Shown here in pieces: positions 8,218-15,467 of a DNA stretch of 55,607 nucleotides. The DNA comes from an uncultured Candidatus Melainabacteria bacterium (GTDB lineage: Bacteria; Cyanobacteriota; Vampirovibrionia; Gastranaerophilales; Gastranaerophilaceae). Positions within the stretch are counted from its first letter, which is position 1. Every line of letters starts with the position of its first letter. Location: the NCBI GenBank assembly GCA_949915775.1, contig CATLEG010000003.1:1-55607 (forward strand). The letters run 5' to 3'. A program made the translations under genes and the position numbers. The notes beneath the pieces are model-generated. The model did not search any database. It saw only the letters and a list, made by a program, of their open reading frames with translations, and was not told where the DNA came from.

Positions 8218-8285
8218 CCCCTCACCCGAAATGCTAAACTCATTCTTCGTCAAGCATTTCTACCCTCTCCCGCAAGGGGCGAGGG
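8218..8285. repeat. Palindromic element, family P1 (intergenic copy)
   Basis: About 68 bp. Outer arms CCCCTCACCC / CCCTCTCCCGCAAGGGGCGAGGG surround an inner stem GAAATGCT/AGCATTTC. The same outer arms with different inner stems occur at 26530, 35687 (inside queA) and 39091 (inside a pseudopilin leader). Confidence 0.75.
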
Positions 8286-8295
8286 AATGAGAAGA

Positions 8296-9000
8296 TTATT
8301 CTTCACGCGGGTCAATATATTTAACCGCATCAGCAAATCTGCCGTAAGTACCGGTGAATTTTTTCATAGCTTCAGTAGCATCCATACCTTTTTTAACAGC
8401 TTCCATAAATTTGCCAAGGTTAAGGAATTGGTAACCGATAACTTCGTCATTTTTATCCAAACCAAGTTTAAGAATGTATCCTTCTGTCAAAGAAAGATAT
8501 CTTACGCCTTTTTGCTTAGTTGAGTGAATAGTACCTGTCATAGAGCACAAGCCTTTACCTAAATCTTCAAGACCAGCCCCAACAGGAAGACCGTTTTCAG
8601 AGAACGCAGATTGAGTTCTGCCGTAAACGATTTGTAAGAATAACTCTCTCATTGCAACGTTAATAGCGTCACAAACAAGGTCAGTATTCAAAGCTTCAAG
8701 GATTGTTTTACCAGGAAGGATTTCACCTGCCATAGCTGCAGAGTGTGTCATGCCTGAACATCCGATAGTTTCAACAAGAGCTTCTTGAATAATACCGTTT
8801 TTAACATTAAGAGTTAATTTGCAAGTCCCTTGCTGAGGTGCACAACATCCACAGCCATGAGTAAGACCTGAAATTTCTTCGATTTTTTTAACCTTTGTCC
8901 ATTCACCTTCTTGAGGAATAGGAGCAGGTTCACCTTTTACGCCGCGTTTAACACAGCACATTTGTTCTACTTCGTGTGTAACTTGTATACGATCCAACAT
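8296..9000 (-). CDS. NifU-like iron-sulfur cluster scaffold protein (GGGtGRT partner)
   Basis: A 234-residue protein with a NifU_N/IscU-like core. The cysteines are in HGCGCCAPQQGTC (about 50-60) and IGCSGMTHSAAM (about 83), with C-terminal conserved helices. These ligands are compatible with Fe-S cluster binding. The preceding CCVKRG adds an extra Cys pair. In many anaerobes this scaffold-type protein is encoded next to the GGGtGRT protein, and the pairing is kept here, implying a joint function, perhaps in metal-cluster or redox metabolism. Starts at ATG 9000; the 5' region is AT-rich without a strong ribosome site. Confidence 0.85.
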   Translation of the reverse strand: MLDRIQVTHEVEQMCCVKRGVKGEPAPIPQEGEWTKVKKIEEISGLTHGCGCCAPQQGTCKLTLNVKNGIIQEALVETIGCSGMTHSAAMAGEILPGKTILEALNTDLVCDAINVAMRELFLQIVYGRTQSAFSENGLPVGAGLEDLGKGLCSMTGTIHSTKQKGVRYLSLTEGYILKLGLDKNDEVIGYQFLNLGKFMEAVKKGMDATEAMKKFTGTYGRFADAVKYIDPREE

Positions 9001-9064
9001 TTTCTATACTCCCTTCGGTTATATACAAGTTTTATTTTACGTGCTAAAAGCCTCTAGTCAAGCA

Positions 9065-9538
9065 TTAAATATCGTTAAACCATCTAAAATAATATGCAGA
9101 ATTACCTAATCTTTTGTATAAGCCAATTTCTTCTGCATCATATGCAAATTCAATTTTTTCATTTGTAAGTTGAGCAGTATTGCTGACGGCCGTAGAAAAA
9201 TCACAAACAACAATTTTCCATTGAGTTTTTGCATCAAATCTTATATAAAAATCATAACATCCATCAAATTTATTTGAATAAATTACTTCTGATACATCTA
9301 AATTCAAATGATGACATATAAGTTGTTTTAAGTCACTAACAACAAATTCATTTTCTATTTCGCGTTTTTTAAATTGAATATCAAATTTTGTAATATTATA
9401 AATTTCGCCATTTTTATTCAGCACCAAATTATAGTCGACTAATTGCAAAACGCAATCATCATCCAAAAAAATTGAATTTTGTTCAATTAGTTTGCTAAAC
9501 TGATTTTTGTCTAACGTTATTTCTTTAAATGAATACAT
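9065..9538 (-). CDS. Hypothetical protein (157 aa)
   Basis: A 157-residue acidic soluble protein with no signal peptide or membrane segment. It alternates hydrophobic strands and short helices. Aromatic residues cluster at the C-terminus (SAYYFRWFNDI). No family is recognised. GGAG lies about 10 nt before the ATG. It sits just upstream of the small HTH pair on the opposite strand, so the 114-bp gap 9539-9652 holds divergent control sequences. An accessory or immunity-type role is possible but unsupported. Confidence 0.6.
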   Translation of the reverse strand: MYSFKEITLDKNQFSKLIEQNSIFLDDDCVLQLVDYNLVLNKNGEIYNITKFDIQFKKREIENEFVVSDLKQLICHHLNLDVSEVIYSNKFDGCYDFYIRFDAKTQWKIVVCDFSTAVSNTAQLTNEKIEFAYDAEEIGLYKRLGNSAYYFRWFNDI

Positions 9539-9652
9539 AAATGAAAGCTCCGTTTGTAAAGTTATATTACTATATTTTTTATCTATACATATATATTATT
9601 CAGTATACTGAAAAATGTCAACATTTAGACTAATAATTTATACAATATACTT

Positions 9653-9856
9653 ATGATTAAAAATAATGTTTCATTATTAATAGGAATGAGAAAATTGACA
9701 ATAGCAGAAACTGCTAAGTTAGCAGGCTTGTCCTATAATACGGTATATAGCCTTTATCATGATGAGACGCTAGGTATAGAATTTTTAACTCTAAATAAAT
9801 TATGTAATGTTTTAGAGTGCTCAACAAGTGATTTGTTTAAACATATTCCAGACTAA
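9653..9856 (+). CDS. Small XRE-family HTH regulator, paralogue 1
   Basis: A 67-residue protein that is almost entirely a Cro/CI-type helix-turn-helix. IGMRKLTIAETAKLAGLSYN holds helices 1-2 and NTVYSLYHDET the recognition helix, then LNKLCNVLECSTSDLF. It resembles the YozG-like minimal regulators. A second copy with about 60% identity follows at 9960 on the same strand. There is no clear Shine-Dalgarno; TACAAT lies 6-11 nt upstream of the ATG, so the mRNA may be leaderless. It probably represses itself or neighbouring accessory genes. Confidence 0.8.
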   Translation: MIKNNVSLLIGMRKLTIAETAKLAGLSYNTVYSLYHDETLGIEFLTLNKLCNVLECSTSDLFKHIPD

Positions 9857-9959
9857 AAACTGTTAAGTTTTATGTACAAAAATTTATATCATACAGAATT
9901 ATACTTATTTATAATGAGTAAAATCGCAATATACTATAAAATCTAATAATATTATTATT

Positions 9960-10163
9960 ATGTTAAAGAATAATATCTCTACTATTATTGGAAAACGAAA
10001 AATGAATATTGCAGAGACCGCTAAAATTGCAGGTTTAGGGTATAATACTGTTTATAATTTGTATTATGATAAAACGTCAGGTATCGATTTTGCAACAATA
10101 GATAAGCTTTGTCTTGCTTTAGATTGTACACCAAATGATTTATTATTATATATAGAAAATTAA
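9960..10163 (+). CDS. Small XRE-family HTH regulator, paralogue 2
   Basis: A 67-residue single-domain Cro/CI HTH, with IGKRKMNIAETAKIAGLGYN, NTVYNLYYDKT and IDKLCLALDCTPNDLL. It matches paralogue 1 along its entire length without gaps, so it is a tandem duplication with 103 bp between the genes. The recognition helix differs at few positions (NTVYSLYHDE against NTVYNLYYDK), so the operators may overlap. The first peptide unit promoter begins 14 bp after its stop, so a regulatory link to that unit is possible. Confidence 0.8.
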   Translation: MLKNNISTIIGKRKMNIAETAKIAGLGYNTVYNLYYDKTSGIDFATIDKLCLALDCTPNDLLLYIEN

Positions 10164-10177
10164 TATTTATCTAAATC

Positions 10178-10206
10178 TTGACTTATTATTAATTTGTAGA
10201 TATGAT
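10178..10206 (+). promoter_or_regulatory. Sense promoter, peptide unit copy B
   Basis: TTGACT, 17-nt spacer, TATGAT. The ~112 bp from here through the Shine-Dalgarno are identical to copy C, including the leader stem CTTTAC/GTAAAG (10240-10245 with 10272-10277) directly before the ribosome site. Confidence 0.7.
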
Positions 10207-10292
10207 TAAAATGGGTAAGCCCATTATCACAGTCCATAACTTTACGGAACAAACTATAAATTTGAATAACTGTAAAGAAAGGAGGTGATGAG

Positions 10293-10367
10293 TTGATAAT
10301 TGCAATTACAGCAAAAGAGTTAATACTAATCTTAACGATAATATTAACTCTTAAATCAACAAAATAG
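10293..10367 (+). CDS. Small hydrophobic peptide, putative type I toxin copy B (24 aa, TTG start)
   Basis: A 24-residue peptide, MIIAITAKELILILTIILTL then KSTK, starting at TTG 7 nt after the GGAGG of AAAGGAGGTGAT (10278-10289). The nearby ATG at 10288 stops after two codons. It is a single hydrophobic helix with a basic end, like copies A and C. The coding sequence contains an 11-bp perfect inverted repeat (10315-10325 with 10342-10352) that doubles as the antisense terminator. A second hairpin, GTGCGGA/TCCGCAC (10379-10398), follows the stop. Function as a toxin is inference from architecture. Confidence 0.58.
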   Translation: MIIAITAKELILILTIILTLKSTK

Positions 10368-10406
10368 GGGCTTTTAAAGTGCGGACTGCAATCCGCACGC
10401 CCTTAT
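10312..10406 (-). ncRNA. Predicted antisense RNA, type I TA unit copy B
   Basis: About 95 nt from the opposing promoter at 10413-10440. The 5' hairpin is the GTGCGGA/TCCGCAC stem. The 3' end is the 11-bp stem in the peptide gene followed by TTTT. It overlaps the 3' half of the peptide gene and its 3' UTR. The ends are predicted. Confidence 0.6.
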
Positions 10407-10412
10407 ATTTAT

Positions 10413-10440
10413 ATTATAACTCTTTTTTTATAAATTTCAA
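10413..10440 (-). promoter_or_regulatory. Antisense-RNA promoter, peptide unit copy B
   Basis: On the minus strand: TTGAAA, 16-nt spacer, TATAAT. Conserved in place and spacing with copies A and C. Confidence 0.65.
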
Positions 10441-10464
10441 CCCCTTTGATGTGGCACTTTTTTC

Positions 10465-10506
10465 AGATTAGTAGGTTGGGGCTTTTAGCCCAACAATTAT
10501 AATTAA
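10465..10506. repeat. 41-bp direct repeat with internal palindrome (left copy)
   Basis: Contains GTTGGGGC TTTTA GCCCAAC and recurs at 10876-10916 with one base fewer. The two copies flank a repeat-rich insertion and precede or follow the two tandem peptide units. Confidence 0.7.
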
Positions 10507-10875
10507 AGGAGCTATGCACCCCTTTCAACCCGTACAAAATATGTTCCCCTCCCTTGGGGGAGGGTGTCCGTAGGACAGGAGAGGGTTAATCATGTGGGGA
10601 TTATGCATCCCCACACCCAATAATTTCCCAGCAAACAACATGGTACTTTCTTGTACCGACAAGAAAGTACCGCAAAGAAGCTCTCGACCTACACTACACT
10701 CACTAATCAATTGTAATTGCTCAATCTAAAGCTCGCAAACTCACGTCATGCTGAACTAGTTTCAGCATCTCATAATAACTTATCGTTCAGACAATGCTCG
10801 CTTCGTTGTTATTTCGCAAACATTGATTGTTCGTTCCGCTAATGGTCGAACCATCAATACAAATTGCCACAAAGT
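10507..10875. repeat. Repeat-rich non-coding stretch between peptide units B and C
   Basis: No gene is supported here. It holds several perfect palindromes: TGTGGGGAT/ATCCCCACA (10593-10615) and GGTACTTTCTTGT/ACAAGAAAGTACC (10642-10671). It also has a CCCTCCCTT...GGGAGGG element near 10550-10585 and a copy of the GTCATGCTGAA...TTCAGCATCTC repeat (10746-10770). It appears to be a landing zone for short palindromic repeats. Confidence 0.6.
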
Positions 10876-10916
10876 AGATTAGTAGGTTGGGCTTTTAGCC
10901 CAACAATTATAATTAA
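10876..10916. repeat. 41-bp direct repeat with internal palindrome (right copy)
   Basis: Matches 10465-10506 apart from one G. It is followed 10 bp later by the copy C promoter, suggesting that the unit repeat plus TA was duplicated and then interrupted. Confidence 0.7.
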
Positions 10917-10926
10917 TATATTAATC

Positions 10927-10955
10927 TTGACTTATTATTAATTTGTAGATATGAT
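10927..10955 (+). promoter_or_regulatory. Sense promoter, peptide unit copy C
   Basis: TTGACT, 17-nt spacer, TATGAT, identical to the copy B promoter and leader. Confidence 0.7.
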
Positions 10956-11042
10956 TAAAATGGGTAAGCCCATTATCACAGTCCATAACTTTACGGAACA
11001 AACTATAAATTTGAATAACTGTAAAGAAAGGAGGTGATTTAG

Positions 11043-11114
11043 ATGATATTCGCAGCTAGCGAAAAAGCACTAATTATAATTTTAATAATCATAATAGTGC
11101 TTTCATTAATCTAA
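11043..11114 (+). CDS. Small hydrophobic peptide, putative type I toxin copy C (23 aa)
   Basis: A 23-residue peptide, MIFAASEKALIIILIIIIVL then SLI. Its ATG lies 8 nt after the GGAGG of AAAGGAGGTGAT (11027-11038). It shares EKAL plus a hydrophobic helix with copy A. The internal inverted repeat AAAGCACTA/TAGTGCTTT (11064-11103) matches the stem of copy A but not of copy B, although the leader is identical to B. The 3' hairpin GGGGCAAG/CTTGCTCC (11130-11151) differs from both. It runs convergently towards ilvC, so it is not an ilv leader peptide. Confidence 0.58.
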   Translation: MIFAASEKALIIILIIIIVLSLI

Positions 11115-11159
11115 AACGGGGCTTTTGAAGGGGCAAGCGTCAACTTGCTCCGCCCTTAT
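11061..11159 (-). ncRNA. Predicted antisense RNA, type I TA unit copy C
   Basis: About 99 nt from the promoter at 11166-11193. The 5' hairpin has a CTTGCTCC/GGGGCAAG stem. The terminator is the TAGTGCTTT/AAAGCACTA stem followed by TTTTT inside the peptide gene. The ends are predicted. Confidence 0.6.
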
Positions 11160-11165
11160 ATTTAT

Positions 11166-11193
11166 ATTATAACTCTTTTTTTATAAATTTCAA
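11166..11193 (-). promoter_or_regulatory. Antisense-RNA promoter, peptide unit copy C
   Basis: On the minus strand: TTGAAA, 16-nt spacer, TATAAT. Same as copies A and B. Confidence 0.65.
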
Positions 11194-11224
11194 CCCCTTT
11201 GATGTGGGACTTATAGCAAGTCAA

Positions 11225-12271
<1,047 letters not shown>

Positions 12272-12288
12272 TTATCACAAAAACTTAT

Positions 12289-13233
12289 TTAATTTGATGA
12301 AAGTTCTGTAAATTGAAATATTTGCAGTACGTTTTCAGTCTGCTTAATTTGTTTATAAAAATCTTTAATCAAAACGCATTGAGTTTGAATGCAATTCAAA
12401 TTTCTTTCATGAAGATATTTTTCTAATTCATCAGCATTTTTTGTGTACTGACGATGTTTTAAAAACGCATTATATTTTGTTTTTCGGGCAGAAATTTGAG
12501 ATAATGCAAAATTCAAAATTTCGTCATATGAAATATCATAACCTAATGACATATCTATTATAAAATTGTTATTATCGTTTGTTGTTATTGATAAATAAGC
12601 TTCTATACCATGTTCTCCATCAAGAACGTAACGGTTTTTATAATAATTATTTAGGCCGGCAAATATTGGCTCTTTGTATTCATTTTTTGTTCTTTCTAAC
12701 GATGGTTTAAAAAGATTTTTTAATTCATAATTATAAAGCGCGGCAATATCTTTTGCGTCAGAATTCTGACAATTTCTAAAATCTGCTTTTTTATTAGTTT
12801 GAGGTTTAAAATTATCAAGCTTCCACAAGTTTTCATAACTGCATTGGCGGAATCCGCAGCCATTCATAAACAAATCAAGAAGTTCATCATGAGTTTGATC
12901 TACAAGTACGGCAAATGTTAACGCTCCTTTGGCACCAAATCTTGCAATAATAAATTCTACAAGTTGTTTTCCATATATACTTTGTTTAAATATTAAACGT
13001 GTAATATTAATCTTATACGGATTACCGCTGGTTGGTACAATCGTAATCATCCCTAAAATTTCATCGGCTTCGAGTAAAATATATGTTTCAGGCAATGTTT
13101 TATATTTTAAAGGTAAGACAGCATGAAAAGTATTACGGACTTCTTTTAATATCTCAAATGAGTATTTATCGTATGAAGCCAGTTGTTTTATTTTAGGTGC
13201 ATCAAAACAGTTCAATCTTCTAATAATTGTCAT
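12289..13233 (-). CDS. GNAT-like acetyltransferase (314 aa)
   Basis: A 314-residue protein. Residues 1-145 have the order of a GNAT fold: an N-terminal helix region, then YILLEADEILGMITIVPTS for strands 3-4, and FGAKGALTFAVLVDQTHDELLDLF followed by GCGFRQCSYENLW, which is typical of the C-terminal strands. Residues 150-300 look like a second, degenerate GNAT-type half. The acetyl-CoA loop (Q/RxxGxG/A) is weak, so the substrate and even the activity are uncertain. It is encoded just downstream of the divergent promoter shared with the dehydrogenase at 13298 and reads toward ilvC (38-nt gap). Confidence 0.6.
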   Translation of the reverse strand: MTIIRRLNCFDAPKIKQLASYDKYSFEILKEVRNTFHAVLPLKYKTLPETYILLEADEILGMITIVPTSGNPYKINITRLIFKQSIYGKQLVEFIIARFGAKGALTFAVLVDQTHDELLDLFMNGCGFRQCSYENLWKLDNFKPQTNKKADFRNCQNSDAKDIAALYNYELKNLFKPSLERTKNEYKEPIFAGLNNYYKNRYVLDGEHGIEAYLSITTNDNNNFIIDMSLGYDISYDEILNFALSQISARKTKYNAFLKHRQYTKNADELEKYLHERNLNCIQTQCVLIKDFYKQIKQTENVLQIFQFTELSSN

Positions 13234-13297
13234 ATAATTATTATATACATTATTTAAAATCTTTTCAAGTTTGTGATAAAATTTTTTTGAGGATTAT

Positions 13298-14284
13298 ATG
13301 AAAACAGCTGTTATACAAGATGAAAAAATAGTTATAAAAGAAACCGAAACAATAAAGCTTAGTGGTAAAAGCGGTGCTATTGTAAAAGTTTTGGGATGCG
13401 GATTATGCGGCTCGGATATTGTTAAATTTGTTCATAAGATTTCTAAAAACGGAACGGTTTTGGGTCATGAAATTGTTGCTCAAATTGTTGAAATTAATTC
13501 TGAAACTGATTTTAAAGTTGGTGATGTTATTGTAACTTCACATCATATTCCATGTGGAAAATGTGTTTATTGCAAACATGGAAATGTTTCTATGTGCGAA
13601 CATTTTAAATCTACTAATATCAGACCCGGCGGGTTTTCGGAATATGTTTATCTAAGTGAAGAACATCTTCAAAATGTTGCACATTTAAAACCTGAAAATC
13701 TTACTGAAATTGAAGCTTCATTTTATGAACCTTTAGGATGTATTATAAGGGCAGTTAAACGTGCAAGCCTTTTAGAAGATGATATTGCACTGGTTGTCGG
13801 ATTAGGCTCAATCGGAATTTTAACTGCTCAAGCTTTAAAAGCATATGGCATAAATGTTGTTGGATGTGATTTATTGCCGGAAAGAATTGATTTTTTGAAA
13901 AATCTTGGCATAAATGCTGTTAATGTAAAAGATTTAGGACAAGATTTTGTTGCAGACGGTATTTTTATGACATCCGGCGCTGATAAAGCTGTTGATACAG
14001 CATTAAAATACATTAGAAATGGGGGGAAAATACTTGTTTTTTCAAGTACACCTCATGATGAAACGTCATATCCAAATAATGAAATTTATTATAGAGAATT
14101 AACCGTAATGGGCAGTTATTCACCATCACCGGATGATTTAAAAGATTCGTTAGAACTTTTACGCACCGGCAAAATAAATGTCAAAGAAATTTCAACAGAA
14201 TACAAACTTGAAGATATTCAAAAAGCTTTTGATGATACAATGAATAATAGGATTATGAAAGCATATATAAAAATAAAGGAATAA
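13298..14284 (+). CDS. Zinc-dependent medium-chain dehydrogenase, first of a tandem pair
   Basis: A 328-residue member of the alcohol/polyol dehydrogenase (MDR) superfamily. The catalytic zinc ligands are in GCGLCGSD (Cys), GHEI (His-Glu) and FYEPLGC. Four structural-zinc cysteines are in CGKCVYCKHGNVSMC, and the Rossmann motif is VVGLGSIGIL. It should oxidise a secondary alcohol of a sugar, polyol or amino alcohol with NAD(P). The substrate is not readable from sequence. GAGGA precedes the ATG. The next gene, 3 nt downstream, is a diverged member of the same superfamily, so the two probably act in one pathway. Confidence 0.85.
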   Translation: MKTAVIQDEKIVIKETETIKLSGKSGAIVKVLGCGLCGSDIVKFVHKISKNGTVLGHEIVAQIVEINSETDFKVGDVIVTSHHIPCGKCVYCKHGNVSMCEHFKSTNIRPGGFSEYVYLSEEHLQNVAHLKPENLTEIEASFYEPLGCIIRAVKRASLLEDDIALVVGLGSIGILTAQALKAYGINVVGCDLLPERIDFLKNLGINAVNVKDLGQDFVADGIFMTSGADKAVDTALKYIRNGGKILVFSSTPHDETSYPNNEIYYRELTVMGSYSPSPDDLKDSLELLRTGKINVKEISTEYKLEDIQKAFDDTMNNRIMKAYIKIKE

Positions 14285-14287
14285 AGA

Positions 14288-15319
14288 ATGCGCGCAATTC
14301 AATATTATGGGCCACAAAACATAAAGTATGAAGAAGTTATGGTAAAACCGCCTGAAGAAGGTGAAGTTGTTGTAAAAGTTATGTCTGCCCTAACCTGCGG
14401 AACAGATGTAAAAACTTTTCGCCGGGGTCATCCCGTACTTATCAAATCAGTTCCATCCGGCTTCGGACATGAATTTTCAGGAATTGTCGAAAAAGTAGGC
14501 AAAGGTGTTGAAAATGTAAAAGTCGGTGACAGAGTAGTTGCGGCAAATTCAGCGCCATGCGGACACTGTTTTTATTGCAGACATGAAGAATATAATTTAT
14601 GCGAAAATCTGGATTTATTAAATGGCGCATATGCAGAATATATAACCGTTCCGGCAAGAATTGTTGAAAAAAACATGTTAATTTTACCGGACAATTTAAG
14701 TTTTGATAAAGCCGCATTTTGTGAACCTTTAGCCAATGTAGTTCATGGTGTTGAAAGAACAGATATAAAAGCTGGACAAACTGTGGGAATTATTGGAATA
14801 GGACCTATTGGGTTGATGTTTGCTCGTCTTGCAAAACTTAAAGGGGCGCGTGTTATTGTCGCAGGCAGAAACCCCCTAAAATTAAAAGCAGCAGATGAAT
14901 TTGCGCATGCAGATGAAATCATTGACTTAACAAAATATCCCAATCCCGAAAAAATATTTAAAGAATATACCGAAGAGCACCGCGGACTTGATGTAGCGGT
15001 GGAATGTGTCGGATTACCTGAGATATGGGAAAGAATTTTTTCTTGTGTAAGACCCGGCGGTACTGTTCATTTCTTTGGCGGCTGCAAATCAGGTTCAACA
15101 GTGACTTTTGATACTACAAAAATGCATTATGGCGATATAAAATTAATGAGTGTATTTCACCATACTCCAAAGTATTTTAGAATGGCACTTGATTATATTG
15201 CATCCGGTGATGTCGAAGTAGAAAAACTTATTACAGACACATTACCGCTTGAAAAAGTTGAATACGCTATGCAGCAACACATAGAAGGCAAAGCAATAAA
15301 ATTTTTAATAAAGCCATAA
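14288..15319 (+). CDS. Zinc-dependent medium-chain dehydrogenase, second of a tandem pair
   Basis: A 343-residue MDR protein of the sorbitol/threonine dehydrogenase type. The catalytic zinc site is ALTCGTD, GHEF and FCEPLAN; structural zinc is CGHCFYCRHEEYNLC; the cofactor motif is GIIGIGPIGL followed by AGRNPLK, in which a basic residue after the second strand favours NADP. The Cys-Gly-Thr-Asp variant and the C-terminal FFGG...FDTTKMHYGDI recall sugar and inositol-type dehydrogenases. It lies 3 nt after the first dehydrogenase, and a bidirectional terminator follows at 15417. The substrate is unknown. Confidence 0.85.
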   Translation: MRAIQYYGPQNIKYEEVMVKPPEEGEVVVKVMSALTCGTDVKTFRRGHPVLIKSVPSGFGHEFSGIVEKVGKGVENVKVGDRVVAANSAPCGHCFYCRHEEYNLCENLDLLNGAYAEYITVPARIVEKNMLILPDNLSFDKAAFCEPLANVVHGVERTDIKAGQTVGIIGIGPIGLMFARLAKLKGARVIVAGRNPLKLKAADEFAHADEIIDLTKYPNPEKIFKEYTEEHRGLDVAVECVGLPEIWERIFSCVRPGGTVHFFGGCKSGSTVTFDTTKMHYGDIKLMSVFHHTPKYFRMALDYIASGDVEVEKLITDTLPLEKVEYAMQQHIEGKAIKFLIKP

Positions 15320-15416
15320 TTTAGGTGGGATAAGTGGTAACGTTCCCACCGGTTGGTACACAATCTAAATTAATTTTGTAATTTTTACATAAAATCTAGA
15401 CCTACCCGACTCTAGC

Positions 15417-15446
15417 AAAAAAAAAGACTCAATAAGAGTCTTTTTT
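15417..15446. terminator. Bidirectional terminator between dehydrogenase pair and pseudopilin
   Basis: AAAAAAGACTC aataa GAGTCTTTTTT. It has A and T tracts on both sides and sits between convergent genes. Confidence 0.85.
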
Positions 15447-15467
15447 CTGTTATATATAAACCTACAT

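Noticed and set aside
8167-8253. 29-residue N-terminal extension of the GGGtGRT protein
   Set aside because: It is translated from a P1 palindromic repeat; ATG 8166 has the ribosome site and matches the family start.
10525-10710. 61-aa minus-strand ORF
   Set aside because: Composed entirely of palindromic repeats, no ribosome site.
10293-11114. Ile/Leu-rich peptides as ilv leader (attenuator) peptides for ilvC
   Set aside because: They run convergently to ilvC on the other strand, have their own antisense promoters, and the third copy has no amino-acid gene nearby.
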